From the NCBI GenBank assembly GCA_002314795.1, contig DCHI01000006.1:1-33848 (forward strand): a stretch of DNA of 33,848 bases. Reading direction: 5' to 3'. The notes beneath the pieces are model-generated. The model searched no databases and had not been told where the DNA came from. It saw only the letters and a list, made by a program, of their open reading frames with translations. This DNA is from Bacteroidales bacterium UBA1756 (GTDB taxonomy: Bacteria > Bacteroidota > Bacteroidia > Bacteroidales > WCHB1-69). This document shows, one piece after another, positions 25,066 to 33,848 of the stretch; within the stretch, counting starts at the first letter, position 1; each line of letters starts with the position of its first letter. The position numbers and the translations under genes are program-made.

Positions 25066-28000
25066 CTACTTTATCCTCGCCACTACATCCCCAAATTTTT
25101 CGTAATTCACCACCACCCCGTCGTCTAAATCGAAGGCGATGGCCTGTTCGGCTACTACCTGAAGGCGGTCGTGGTACTCACGGCACTCCTCAAGCTGCTT
25201 CTGGAAGTTCTGCAACGCCTTGGTCTCTTTGGTGGAGAGTTCGGCCCGGCGCAGGTCGAGTTGGTTGATTTCATTCTGAAGGTGCTCGATGTAGGGAAGA
25301 AGGTATTTGGCACGGATGCGTTCTGCCGTGTAGGCATTCATACGGTGCATATAGGCAATGACCTGGAATGCACCCTTCTTGGAACTGAAAAGCCAGTAGA
25401 TGGGACGGTTCTGATACATCTTCTTGTGGTCTTTCCAGAAGTCCTTGACGAAGTATTGTTCTACGGTCTTGCCGAGCTTCTGCTCCACGAAGTTGAGGTT
25501 CTCCACGTGCTCTTCATCACCGAATACCAGACGGATAAAGTCTGAAAAACGGAATGCAGCATTGTCGGAGAAGCCGCAGTCGTTGGACATCAGTGGCATA
25601 ATTCCGTCATCATCAATATTGAATTGCCCTCCGTTATAGGAATAGGGGGCAATTTCCTCAGCTGTCGGTTCGGGATGCGCAATATGAAGTCCCGGCTTGT
25701 CCAGACGGTAACGGCCGAGCATACAGCCCACGGCATAGCTGATGAACTGCTTCATTACCACATCGGCATTCCATAGAATGATTTTGTCACCGATGGAGAA
25801 CGGTTCGGGTTCGTCTTCACCAACGGTATAGGTGGCTTTGTCAACGATGGAGATTTCGCCCTGTTGCAGAATGGTGATTTCCTCAAGGGGAACATCGGGC
25901 GTGAGTTCGTCTTGCAGGCCGTAAATCTCAATGAACTGGCGGTTGAGTTCTTCCTCGTTTTCGTGCAGCTGGTAGAACAGCCGTTCCCACTTGCCACAAT
26001 ATACCGCATAGCGCCACTCCAAACTGCCGGGTTCCCAAGCCGGATCAATGAAAAGATTCTTACCGGTTTTTTTGCGGTATTGCTCTATTTCAAAGTCAAC
26101 ATTCTCCATCACCACATCCCCGTCAATAATCGCCAACAGTTCGCTCTTCTGAAAATCCCACGAGGTTTCGTGTGCATCCCAGTCTTGGCGGGAAATGGAG
26201 ATGTTTTTTTCAGTTATTCCAGATATCAGAAGACGTTTTGTCAGAAATGGTATCTTTTTAACTTGTAAAGGACCATAATTCATTGTTGGAGCAAGAACCT
26301 TTAATATCGTCATTGCAACTTTAGAGTTGAGTAAAGCAATAACGGAATCCAAGTCCTCTCCAAAACCACACATACTTGCACTACAAAACAGGAAACCGCA
26401 ACCATATTTTCTTACGCAAATATCGCCAGATGAAATAGCATTCCATGATAATCCCGGAATAAAGAAACGATCCACGCTAGTAATATATCTTGACCAATGT
26501 CCTCCATGATTAAGAATAACAGCATTTGCTTTCATTTCCGACCCATTATGTTGCCAATTCACAACGCAATCTTGGTTTCCATACCATTTTCTAAAGGTTC
26601 CACCGCAATTAATAGGATACCATTTAAAATCAGAACTTTGCGATTCTTCTTCTGTTTTACAGGTAAAATTAATATTTCTAAGTAATACCTCACTCCAATT
26701 TCTGATAAACCTATTGTTATCGCCAGTACTCATTCCTTTTTTGAAATCATAATCAGTAGATAGTGAAGGCGCATCGGTAAAAATATGACTCCAGTTTTGT
26801 CCGAGCCAATACCCAATTGGGCAGCCGGGAATCTTCTCAAAGTTCTTTTGCGAAACGTTGGGGTAGAAGATTTTGTTGCCATTGTCGGAGTGGTAAAGTT
26901 TCGGATCGTCTTTGGTATAATCTTTGAAATAAAATTTAAAATCAGGATTTTCCAATGTCTTTTCAAACAAAATTCTCAAATGATCCTGCTCAAATTCCTG
27001 GAAAGTCCGTTCAACCAAACGGAAATAAGTTCCTTTAGCATTTTCGTTCTTTTCATTTTTAATAACAGAAGCCACCGCTCCAAAATCAGCACCAAAAACG
27101 CCACGGCTCAAATGCAAAACAGACTGAATGGATTGCGTTTCAATCAAATCTTTGCGTAATGCTTCAAAGGTAGATAGGAACATCCAAGAAGGGGGAATAA
27201 TGTTGGCATAAAAACCCTTTTCAACAACATTGTCAGATTGCATCATCATAAACGTTGTACACAAATCAGCCTTACCTTCTTCATAATTGTCTTTCACATA
27301 CTTGCTCAGCACTTCGTTCATATTGCCGCCTCCCATATACGGCGGGTTCATCACCAAGGCGTGATACTTCTCCGTCAAAGCCAAAATCAGTTGGAAGGCA
27401 GGAATCTGGGCAGAGATGGCCTCCGGTACAATATTCCGGCTGCACCAGTATGCTGTGGTCTGCTTCACTAACAGGCGCGTGCTGTCGCTGATATTGAACT
27501 TCATAATGGAACCCAAGGAGTCGGCATCCTTCATCAGCTCAAAACATTCCGTGAGCTCCTTCACCGCCATACTGTTTTCTTCACCTTGGAAATAGGTATG
27601 AAGGAAAACTTTCACATCGCCGTCTTCAGCTACATTCCAGGCCTTCGGCATAGCAAGCACCTTAGGCAGGATATGCGCATCGGCAAACGAAGCATCTTTT
27701 TGGCAGGCCTTCAAGAGGAGGGCAAAGGTGGCGAGTTGCTTGGCGCGAGTGTCCAGGTCAATGCCCGTCAGGTTGTGGGCAAAGATGTTTTCAACGGCTT
27801 CGGCACGCCCGTAACCTTCGGCAATGTAAAGGTCATAAAGAAGGTCGAAACATTCGTTCAGAATATGACCGGAACCACAGGCAAGGTCAGCCACCTTCAG
27901 GTCGGTCAATTCGTCGTATGTCAGAGACGCAATATTCTGCGTCTCTACATCATCATTGGGAACCAAATATTTCCAATTGTTTTTCAGTTTAGATGCAGGA

Positions 28001-28803
28001 TTGTTGTCCAGATAGATACGTCCTACGGTATTCTGCACCATATATTTCACAATCCAGTTGGGGGTGAAAATCTGGGTGGCAGCCGGAATCTCGTCCGCCT
28101 CGAACTTGCCTTTCTTGGCAAATACTTCGTCCTTGCGTTCGGAGATGTAGAACTGGTATAACCATCCGATAAGTTCGGGCGACTGGAAATCCTCGTCAGC
28201 GATGAACTCGGTATGGTTGAGTTTATCAACAAAGCCGTTCTCAGCCAGAATGTTATTGGGAAGCAGCAGTTCTGTATAGTCGGCCATTCCGCCGAAACAC
28301 TGGTTGATGATGGGGTTGGCGTGGCACCAGGCTGTAATCAGGATGGCGAATTGTTCTGTCACCTTGGTATCATCGTCTAACAGTTCCATAAGACGCTGAC
28401 GGACTTCTTCTTTCATCGGGAGCAAATGACCTTGGCGGGCATCGTCAACGATTTTAGGAGTGCGGGCGCTGTCGGCATATACCATAACCGGTTCACACAG
28501 CTTGTTTTTCTGAAGGATGCGGATGGCGCAAAGGCGGTTGAACCAGGTGTAGGCTGCTTCTTCATACACCTCGTTGATGCCTTTCTGCTGAACTCGGTTG
28601 TAGAGCGACATCCACTGATGGTAGAAGCCTTCGGTCTGTAACTGACCGTTCCAGAGCGAGCCGCCCTGCATAAGTTGAGGACGGAACTGTTCGGGGACAT
28701 TGCCGTTCTTGTCAAATCCCAACGTAATGATTTTGGCTTTGATGCCGGCTTTGAGGATGTTGCGTGCCTCGGTGGCAAAGCGCTTTATTTTATTGGTGTC
28801 CAT
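25066..28803 (-). CDS. pglX: BREX adenine methyltransferase PglX
   Basis: 1245 aa, the usual BREX-1 PglX length. Predicted to methylate N6 of adenine in a short non-palindromic site, marking the host and setting system specificity. The helical N-terminus (TEARNILKAGIKAKI) is family-typical. The SAM-binding motif I, DLACGSGHIL, is near residue 307, and the catalytic NPPY is near 486. The region after it, ~500-870, should hold target recognition. The DNA for that part (about 26200-27300) is clearly more AT-rich: sample lines count 32-37% GC against 52-57% in the flanking parts. The C-terminus carries coiled-coil segments. It starts 10 bp after brxC. I see no second pglX copy, inverted repeats or invertase for phase variation. 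Confidence 0.95.
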   Translation of the reverse strand: MDTNKIKRFATEARNILKAGIKAKIITLGFDKNGNVPEQFRPQLMQGGSLWNGQLQTEGFYHQWMSLYNRVQQKGINEVYEEAAYTWFNRLCAIRILQKNKLCEPVMVYADSARTPKIVDDARQGHLLPMKEEVRQRLMELLDDDTKVTEQFAILITAWCHANPIINQCFGGMADYTELLLPNNILAENGFVDKLNHTEFIADEDFQSPELIGWLYQFYISERKDEVFAKKGKFEADEIPAATQIFTPNWIVKYMVQNTVGRIYLDNNPASKLKNNWKYLVPNDDVETQNIASLTYDELTDLKVADLACGSGHILNECFDLLYDLYIAEGYGRAEAVENIFAHNLTGIDLDTRAKQLATFALLLKACQKDASFADAHILPKVLAMPKAWNVAEDGDVKVFLHTYFQGEENSMAVKELTECFELMKDADSLGSIMKFNISDSTRLLVKQTTAYWCSRNIVPEAISAQIPAFQLILALTEKYHALVMNPPYMGGGNMNEVLSKYVKDNYEEGKADLCTTFMMMQSDNVVEKGFYANIIPPSWMFLSTFEALRKDLIETQSIQSVLHLSRGVFGADFGAVASVIKNEKNENAKGTYFRLVERTFQEFEQDHLRILFEKTLENPDFKFYFKDYTKDDPKLYHSDNGNKIFYPNVSQKNFEKIPGCPIGYWLGQNWSHIFTDAPSLSTDYDFKKGMSTGDNNRFIRNWSEVLLRNINFTCKTEEESQSSDFKWYPINCGGTFRKWYGNQDCVVNWQHNGSEMKANAVILNHGGHWSRYITSVDRFFIPGLSWNAISSGDICVRKYGCGFLFCSASMCGFGEDLDSVIALLNSKVAMTILKVLAPTMNYGPLQVKKIPFLTKRLLISGITEKNISISRQDWDAHETSWDFQKSELLAIIDGDVVMENVDFEIEQYRKKTGKNLFIDPAWEPGSLEWRYAVYCGKWERLFYQLHENEEELNRQFIEIYGLQDELTPDVPLEEITILQQGEISIVDKATYTVGEDEPEPFSIGDKIILWNADVVMKQFISYAVGCMLGRYRLDKPGLHIAHPEPTAEEIAPYSYNGGQFNIDDDGIMPLMSNDCGFSDNAAFRFSDFIRLVFGDEEHVENLNFVEQKLGKTVEQYFVKDFWKDHKKMYQNRPIYWLFSSKKGAFQVIAYMHRMNAYTAERIRAKYLLPYIEHLQNEINQLDLRRAELSTKETKALQNFQKQLEECREYHDRLQVVAEQAIAFDLDDGVVVNYEKFGDVVARIK

Positions 28804-28813
28804 AATTTCTTTT

Positions 28814-31800
28814 TTACTTGATTACCATTACACTGTCTCCGTTTCTGATAGCCTCAGTCAGTTGCGTGCGGAGTTTGTCGAGATAGTTTTCAATATCCTG
28901 CGTGCTTTCCAAGGGAGTAGAAGTCTTGGTGTGAAGTGTAATCTGTTTCACAGTTTTTGCGGGTGATGTAGGACTTGCAGCTTTGGGTATGGCAGCCAGA
29001 ATCTTTTCCACCTGTTCCTGATAGAACTCATCCGTGGAAAGGTTGTTCTGGAGCTGGAGGATGTTGGAGGGAGTAGTCTTCAGGCTGATGACCACATCTT
29101 CCTTTGACAGCACGCTTTCATTGACATTGGATTCTTCGCATACTTTTCGAAGTTGTTTAAAAACTTCCTGATAAGCCTCTCGTACCTTATTACGGAGGTC
29201 ATCACGAACCTGGTCAAGAGCTCCGGAGAGCTGGCGTTGGAGTCTGATGTAATTGCGAAGGTTTGCAATCGGCCAAGAATCGTCGGTAATCTTTTTCAAT
29301 TCTTCGACCGCGGGCTGAAATTCATCGGATAAGAATTGGAAATTATAATGATTGTCGCTCACGAAATCGCATATCTGTTTATAGTTTTCGAGTTGGTCGT
29401 GAGTGAACTGAACCACCTCCTTGCATCGGTCAATCAGGGTTTGGGCTTCCGTGCTTTTTTTGATGACTGCATTGAAGAAGGTCAGAGGATCCCGTTCATC
29501 CAGCCAGGCATCAAACATCTCTATGGCGTTGCGGATAGGTTGAACGAAGGGATAAGAAGCAATCTGATGTTCGATTTCCTTATATCTTTTGACAAAACGG
29601 ACAAGGCTGCGGTCACTCTCCGTATCACGGCACATACGGAACAGCTGGGTGCTGTCGGAAGTGGTGGGAGTATTGGAAATACCAAAAATATTTTTCCACG
29701 CATCCGTGAACTGCTGAACCAGCTGGGCAGAGATGACTTTTGCCTGGCGCACGGTGAATTTATTGGATTCTGTCACGATTTTGTTAGCGACCGTGGCAGT
29801 TTCCACATTCGGATTGTTTGCGTACGAATAGTCACGGTTATGGCGGCGGACGAGTTCGTTAAGAACATACAATGTACAGATGTTATCCCAACCGTAAGGA
29901 GCTTTGGCGAACTTGGCGAGTATGTCAGCGACATTGACTTCCGCATATTGTTTATTGAGATAAATCTCGATTTCGTGTTCGGCTGACAGAAGTCCGGCAT
30001 TGAGGCCATCGTAATCGCCAGGATTGACATCACGGAGTATAGCCCTCTTCAGTTGTTCTGTTGTATGGGGCATCTCCGTGCGGTCAACGAGATTGGCCTT
30101 CGTGTAAATGCTTGCAAGATGCTTCTCAACGGCAAAATGGTAGCGATCGTTACCCCGTTTCTGTCCGAGTTCGGTATCGTCAATGACAATATTACCGGAA
30201 ATAATCGGACAGGTATCAAGAATCTTTTCAAATTCCTTCTTGATCAGAATCTCAAAAAGTTCCTGAGCACGTTTGGCGAACTCTTTTCTGACATTGGCAT
30301 TATCTTCATTGGTAACGGGCGTAGCCATATAGCGGCTGACCTGACAATACCAGTAGAAAGAAGTGTAGAGGCGTTTGTTGTCGTGGAATTGAGGTCCGGC
30401 ATAGTATATCATACGGTTAATGTTGCTGTTCTGAAGTGCTAACTCATCAGCACTGTCATAATCCGTATCCATAACAAACTCAACCATAATATCAGGGTTG
30501 TTGCTGAGGAAGGAACGCTGCTTGATGGTAAGTCCGACGGAGAATGAGCGGGTTTTATACTGCTCCTTGTTTTTCAGGGCAGAGATGTACTTGTTGAAAA
30601 TTTCTTTCAGCTGTTCTGCCTGAGTGTTGTTATCTACGACCTGGCTTTGGATGAGCTGGGCCACCTTCATTTCTTCTTCACTGTAAAAAGTATAAGTGTC
30701 CGGAGCCCCCTGTTTTCCCTGTTCTCTGCGAATGATGTTGTTGTCGCACAGAAATTCGACAATCTTTTCCACATCATTTTTGATGGTAAGACGAGGTGTG
30801 TCCATTTTGTTGACGAGAAGTGACGTCACATTATCAACCGTCGCCGGGAAAAGCAGCTGGTCGGTTTGGGAAATGTTACAGATCATAAAGAGGATATTGG
30901 CAACCCGTACGGCAAGAGCGGTCTGTTCGGGCTTGTCGGTACAGTAAGTGCGGGCCATCCTGATGGCATTCTCCACAGCTTTTTGTCCGCGGGCCTGCAA
31001 GCCCTCTTCGAACATATTGTTGTAAAGTTCGTCAAAAGACACGAACCTGCCGAGTTCCTGGTCAGCGTTGTTTTTGGCAGTAGAATGGATGACCTTGATG
31101 ATACTCCGTTCATTGCCTTTGACCTCTTTTGCCACATAGCCGAGGTTCAGAAACGAGTTGAACACTTGCATAATCAGTTTGAACTGGTAGGGCACGAAAG
31201 GATAATAATCGACAAAATCCTCTTTTGTTTCATAGCTTGCGTATGAATTCGGCAACTTGAACTGAAGACCGAAAGCCGCCTTCTGTCTATCGTACATCCG
31301 TTCAAGTTCATCTTTCACGTCATCTTTCTTATCAAGAATACGTTTCTGCGTAATAACTTCCGGCTGAGTGCCTTTGAGCGACACCTTGACTTCAAAACGG
31401 CCTTTGATTTTGCCTTCCTTGTCTTTTTCTTCGGCAATATGGCAGTCGTCCATAATCTCAGACAGGTCCTGTTGTGCCGTGCAAGCCACCCAGATTTTAT
31501 TTTCGCAAGCTTCGGAAAGTTTTGTGATGATTTCCTGCAGGTTGAGGTAGCGGTCTCTTTCCTTATTGATGAACTGTGATACTTCATCGGCAAGGAAAAT
31601 CAGACGGTAGTTATCCCCTTTATTCTGAAGATAAGCATTCAACTCCATAGCAAAACGGTCTATGCTCATAGTGGTATCGCGCTTGATGATACGCTCACGA
31701 ATGCTGTCAACAGAAAGGGTGGGGGCCAGATTTTTGGCAATGTCAAGCACCAGGTCAAGTTCATTGTCAATGAGGTCTGCCGCCATACTCGGGTTGTTCC

Positions 31801-32404
31801 AGTCACCTCCTTCTTCAGCAATCTTAGCCTTGAATTCTTCAAAGACACCTTTTTCAGAGAGCGGTTTTTCTAAATTTTGCGCAAGCGTGATATTGAATTT
31901 ATTGAAGCCACGCTTCCCATTGAATTCATTCCAGAAGACGTGAAGGAAAGCTTTCTTCTTATCGGTGGCATTGTCGTAGGATGTTTCCAGATTGAAAATA
32001 CACGTATCAATGGTTGCTGTCTTTAACCAATTGGCGATAGAAAGCAAAGCATCATAATCAAATCCCAAATTATGTCTGTCATCAAGAGGGTCGATGGCTT
32101 TTACAGCCTCCAGAAGACGAGACAAGGCATCTTCACGGGTAGATGGGGTGATGCAATAGTCAAGATATTTCAGAAAGTGCGATTTGCCGGAGCCGTAATA
32201 TCCGTCAATCCAGATGCCGACGTGGTCGTAAGGTTTATTGTTTTTGATGGCATCAAGAATGCGGAACAGACCGTTAATGATTTCGTCGGTGAAGACATAC
32301 TCCTGAATTTCGATGCGTTCAGTTTCCGGGTCAAACTTTGTGGCGCTGACGGCAGGATTTACTGCACGATTTATCGGTTTACTGTAAAGGTCTCTTAAAA
32401 ACAT
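28814..32404 (-). CDS. brxC: BREX P-loop ATPase BrxC
   Basis: 1196 aa, the typical length. BrxC is a large ATPase of the BREX core, required for methylation and defence and thought to help assemble the complex on DNA. The family-typical start (MFLRDLYSKPINRAVNPAVS) is followed by a Walker A GYYGSGKS (68-75) and a Walker B region with Asp273-Glu274 (LIFLADEVSQF). The long C-terminal part is helical, with coiled-coil stretches (~980-1140) and a basic end. It begins 27 bp after the brxB stop and ends 10 bp before pglX. No frameshift or missing motif is seen. Confidence 0.95.
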   Translation of the reverse strand: MFLRDLYSKPINRAVNPAVSATKFDPETERIEIQEYVFTDEIINGLFRILDAIKNNKPYDHVGIWIDGYYGSGKSHFLKYLDYCITPSTREDALSRLLEAVKAIDPLDDRHNLGFDYDALLSIANWLKTATIDTCIFNLETSYDNATDKKKAFLHVFWNEFNGKRGFNKFNITLAQNLEKPLSEKGVFEEFKAKIAEEGGDWNNPSMAADLIDNELDLVLDIAKNLAPTLSVDSIRERIIKRDTTMSIDRFAMELNAYLQNKGDNYRLIFLADEVSQFINKERDRYLNLQEIITKLSEACENKIWVACTAQQDLSEIMDDCHIAEEKDKEGKIKGRFEVKVSLKGTQPEVITQKRILDKKDDVKDELERMYDRQKAAFGLQFKLPNSYASYETKEDFVDYYPFVPYQFKLIMQVFNSFLNLGYVAKEVKGNERSIIKVIHSTAKNNADQELGRFVSFDELYNNMFEEGLQARGQKAVENAIRMARTYCTDKPEQTALAVRVANILFMICNISQTDQLLFPATVDNVTSLLVNKMDTPRLTIKNDVEKIVEFLCDNNIIRREQGKQGAPDTYTFYSEEEMKVAQLIQSQVVDNNTQAEQLKEIFNKYISALKNKEQYKTRSFSVGLTIKQRSFLSNNPDIMVEFVMDTDYDSADELALQNSNINRMIYYAGPQFHDNKRLYTSFYWYCQVSRYMATPVTNEDNANVRKEFAKRAQELFEILIKKEFEKILDTCPIISGNIVIDDTELGQKRGNDRYHFAVEKHLASIYTKANLVDRTEMPHTTEQLKRAILRDVNPGDYDGLNAGLLSAEHEIEIYLNKQYAEVNVADILAKFAKAPYGWDNICTLYVLNELVRRHNRDYSYANNPNVETATVANKIVTESNKFTVRQAKVISAQLVQQFTDAWKNIFGISNTPTTSDSTQLFRMCRDTESDRSLVRFVKRYKEIEHQIASYPFVQPIRNAIEMFDAWLDERDPLTFFNAVIKKSTEAQTLIDRCKEVVQFTHDQLENYKQICDFVSDNHYNFQFLSDEFQPAVEELKKITDDSWPIANLRNYIRLQRQLSGALDQVRDDLRNKVREAYQEVFKQLRKVCEESNVNESVLSKEDVVISLKTTPSNILQLQNNLSTDEFYQEQVEKILAAIPKAASPTSPAKTVKQITLHTKTSTPLESTQDIENYLDKLRTQLTEAIRNGDSVMVIK

Positions 32405-32431
32405 AATATCTCAAAAAAAAACAAATGCGGT

Positions 32432-33043
32432 TTATTCGTTAATCAATAAGGTTGCCCGATAGGTATGATTATCCGGCAATGTGTCAAAGAGCTTGAAAGA
32501 GTTCTGGTCTCTGTGTCCCGGATAGAAAACGATGATCTTGTACTTGCCGGTTTCGTTATAATCTTCATAAAGGGCCAGAAATTCATTGACTCTGAGGTAA
32601 GGAAACATACTCCCTATTCCATACAGGAAAACGTATGGACGGCGGTATTGGTCTCTGATGTTGATGTGTTCAAGTATTTTATTGTGAACGTACTGAACAA
32701 ACTCGGGTGAATGTGCATTACGGGACAGCGTGTCTTGCGTATTCTGAGCTGTTGAGGGGTCAGTCTGTTCTTTCTCCATCTGATATTTGAGCATAGATGG
32801 ATGACGGAGGAACGTCTTCTGGTCAAGAAAATGGCAGAACTCCTCAAACAGATTGAGCGTCAGCACATCAACATAATTGATAGGGCGAATCAGATTCGCC
32901 TTAAATTCCTGTATCTGTTGACGTATATCATATTCCTTTTCTGCAGGATATTGATAGATGAAGAAATTATAAAAGAGGTCGCCGTTTTCCGTATCTTGGA
33001 AACCGGGACTGTTCAGTTTATCGTCCAATTCTTTTATAGTCAT
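32432..33043 (-). CDS. brxB: BREX protein BrxB (DUF1788)
   Basis: 203 aa, a small cytoplasmic BREX core protein of the DUF1788 family, needed for methylation and exclusion in studied type 1 systems. Its biochemical role is unclear. Family features include YQYPAEKEYDIRQQIQEF, NLFEEFCHFL and the PYVFLYGIGSMFPYLRV strand, followed by IIVFYPGHRD. The start ATG overlaps the brxA stop by 4 bp (ATGA), indicating translational coupling. Confidence 0.95.
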   Translation of the reverse strand: MTIKELDDKLNSPGFQDTENGDLFYNFFIYQYPAEKEYDIRQQIQEFKANLIRPINYVDVLTLNLFEEFCHFLDQKTFLRHPSMLKYQMEKEQTDPSTAQNTQDTLSRNAHSPEFVQYVHNKILEHINIRDQYRRPYVFLYGIGSMFPYLRVNEFLALYEDYNETGKYKIIVFYPGHRDQNSFKLFDTLPDNHTYRATLLINE

Positions 33044-33666
33044 CGTATCGAGCGCTTTATGTTTTCAATTTCGTACGGTTGAAGGAGGCAGGCTTCCAAA
33101 AACCACGATTCTCCTTTCAGAATGTAATATTTGAAGTTTGCAGATTTGATGGGGTTCAGTTCACCATCCTGATTCAGTAAGTTCACTTTACGCAAGATGG
33201 TCAGATAGGCACTTGCAACCTTGCGTTTTGTCAGTTCCGTCCAGGAATCAACAAATTCATCCCTGCTTGCAATCTCGCTAAATTCCATCATTAAGTCTTC
33301 GAGAGTTACAGCTCTTGAAATGCTGTTCCATTTTCGAATGACTACGTTGATATGGAAATCAAAGGCGATTTTGTATGTTTTCAGAATGACAAACAGCAAA
33401 GCGACCTGTTTTTCTTCATCAGACATTGCCAGATAATCGCTCCAAAATGCTTTGGACACTGAATCAAATCTCCTGGAAATCTCTGAAATGATTCTTTTCC
33501 GGGAAGTTTCAGCATTGATGTGCAACAAATTATTGTCGAGGGCTTCCGCTTTCAACAATTTATTTCTGTCATCAGACATCAGCAGAGGCAGCAGTATATT
33601 GGTTTCATCAAATAGAAATCCTCCACCCGTCAAAGCTGCATTATATGGACTTGTTGTTGTTTTCAT
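33040..33666 (-). CDS. brxA: BREX protein BrxA (DUF1819)
   Basis: First gene of the BREX operon, about 208 aa, of the DUF1819 family. Structures of homologues show winged-helix-like DNA-binding domains. The N-terminus TSPYNAALTGGGFLF matches the family's conserved opening (a Tyr/Ser start, then Leu-Thr-Gly-Gly), and YLTILRKVNLLNQ occurs later. I chose the ATG at 33666. The frame extends 7 codons further to a TTG at 33687, which is a possible but less likely start. It overlaps brxB by 4 bp. A divergent promoter-like palindrome lies ~110 bp upstream. Confidence 0.93.
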   Translation of the reverse strand: MKTTTSPYNAALTGGGFLFDETNILLPLLMSDDRNKLLKAEALDNNLLHINAETSRKRIISEISRRFDSVSKAFWSDYLAMSDEEKQVALLFVILKTYKIAFDFHINVVIRKWNSISRAVTLEDLMMEFSEIASRDEFVDSWTELTKRKVASAYLTILRKVNLLNQDGELNPIKSANFKYYILKGESWFLEACLLQPYEIENIKRSIR

Positions 33667-33775
33667 TCCTTTATTGATATGATGCAATCACTTTCCGTCT
33701 GCGAATGGATATAATGAATTACATTTCGCAAGTTTTGGAGATAAGACAAATCAGGATTCTTTACTCACAATTTTG

Positions 33776-33783
33776 CAAAAATA
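33776..33783 (-). promoter_or_regulatory. -7 box of the BREX operon
   Basis: TATTTTTG followed by CA on the minus strand matches TAnnTTTG and would give a leader of about 100 nt before brxA. There is no -33 TTG at the right distance. It is mirrored by a plus-strand box at 33789-33796. Confidence 0.5.
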
Positions 33784-33788
33784 CGAAT

Positions 33789-33796
33789 TATTTTTG
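33789..33796 (+). promoter_or_regulatory. Divergent -7 box facing out of the window
   Basis: TATTTTTG on the plus strand, separated by 5 bp from its inverted copy at 33776-33783. It suggests a rightward gene beyond the window edge. No start codon for such a gene is visible before 33848. Confidence 0.4.
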
Positions 33797-33848
33797 TATA
33801 TATTATTATTGGCACGGCACCGCACACGGCAACCGCACGAAAGTCGTA

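Noticed and set aside
25066..28803. Phase-variable pglX through site-specific inversion
   Set aside because: No invertase gene, partial pglX copy or inverted repeats flanking the recognition region were found in the window.
29336..29986. 216-codon open frame antisense to brxC
   Set aside because: It is entirely inside brxC on the opposite strand with no recognisable domain or start signal.
33667..33687. TTG start of brxA at 33687
   Set aside because: It adds only seven residues before an ATG at 33666 that fits the family's conserved N-terminus better; kept only as an alternative.

Overview
The window looks like part of a Bacteroidota chromosome, most likely order Bacteroidales. Three secreted proteins end in type IX secretion (T9SS) sorting domains, several starts are preceded by Bacteroidota-type -7 boxes (TAnnTTTG), and small families typical of the phylum (DUF4292, DUF2795) are present. 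No rRNA, tRNA, transposase, integrase or CRISPR array was seen.

Left edge (1-1750): the beginning of a leftward gene cut by the window edge, a stand-alone Vsr mismatch endonuclease (+), and a RhuM-family protein (-) convergent with it. The leftward gene and vsr are separated by a symmetric divergent promoter.

Middle (1900-18150), mostly + strand housekeeping and cell-surface genes: a 1934-aa multidomain T9SS type B protein with three tandem copies of a ~350-aa module and a CUB domain apparently nested in an Ig-like fold; a DUF4292 protein; an internally deleted ATPase remnant; a second T9SS type B protein (931 aa, CUB + P-domain + PKD); a tight operon of a GH73/LysM glucosaminidase, an M23 peptidase and a di-heme cytochrome c peroxidase; a 9-bp tandem repeat; a PduO-type cobalamin adenosyltransferase; a DUF2795 protein; and a T9SS type A protein flanked on both sides by a duplicated ~93-bp double-hairpin cassette.

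Right half (18184-33687, all - strand): a complete type 1 BREX phage-defence operon in the order brxA-brxB-brxC-pglX-[ATPase-HNH]-pglZ-brxL. BrxA/B/C, PglX and PglZ are expected to form the DNA-methylation and phage-sensing machinery, with BrxL as the exclusion effector. Between pglX and pglZ sits a two-gene module, a RecF/AAA-type ATPase followed by an HNH endonuclease, which resembles the PtuA-PtuB pair of Septu defence. The operon therefore appears to be a composite of two defence systems. Other notable points are a BrxL whose C-terminus resembles the MIT_C (phospholipase D-like) domain of MITD1, and an AT-rich patch in the presumed target-recognition region of PglX that suggests exchange of specificity. 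The operon ends at a bidirectional terminator that is one of the two duplicated cassettes.
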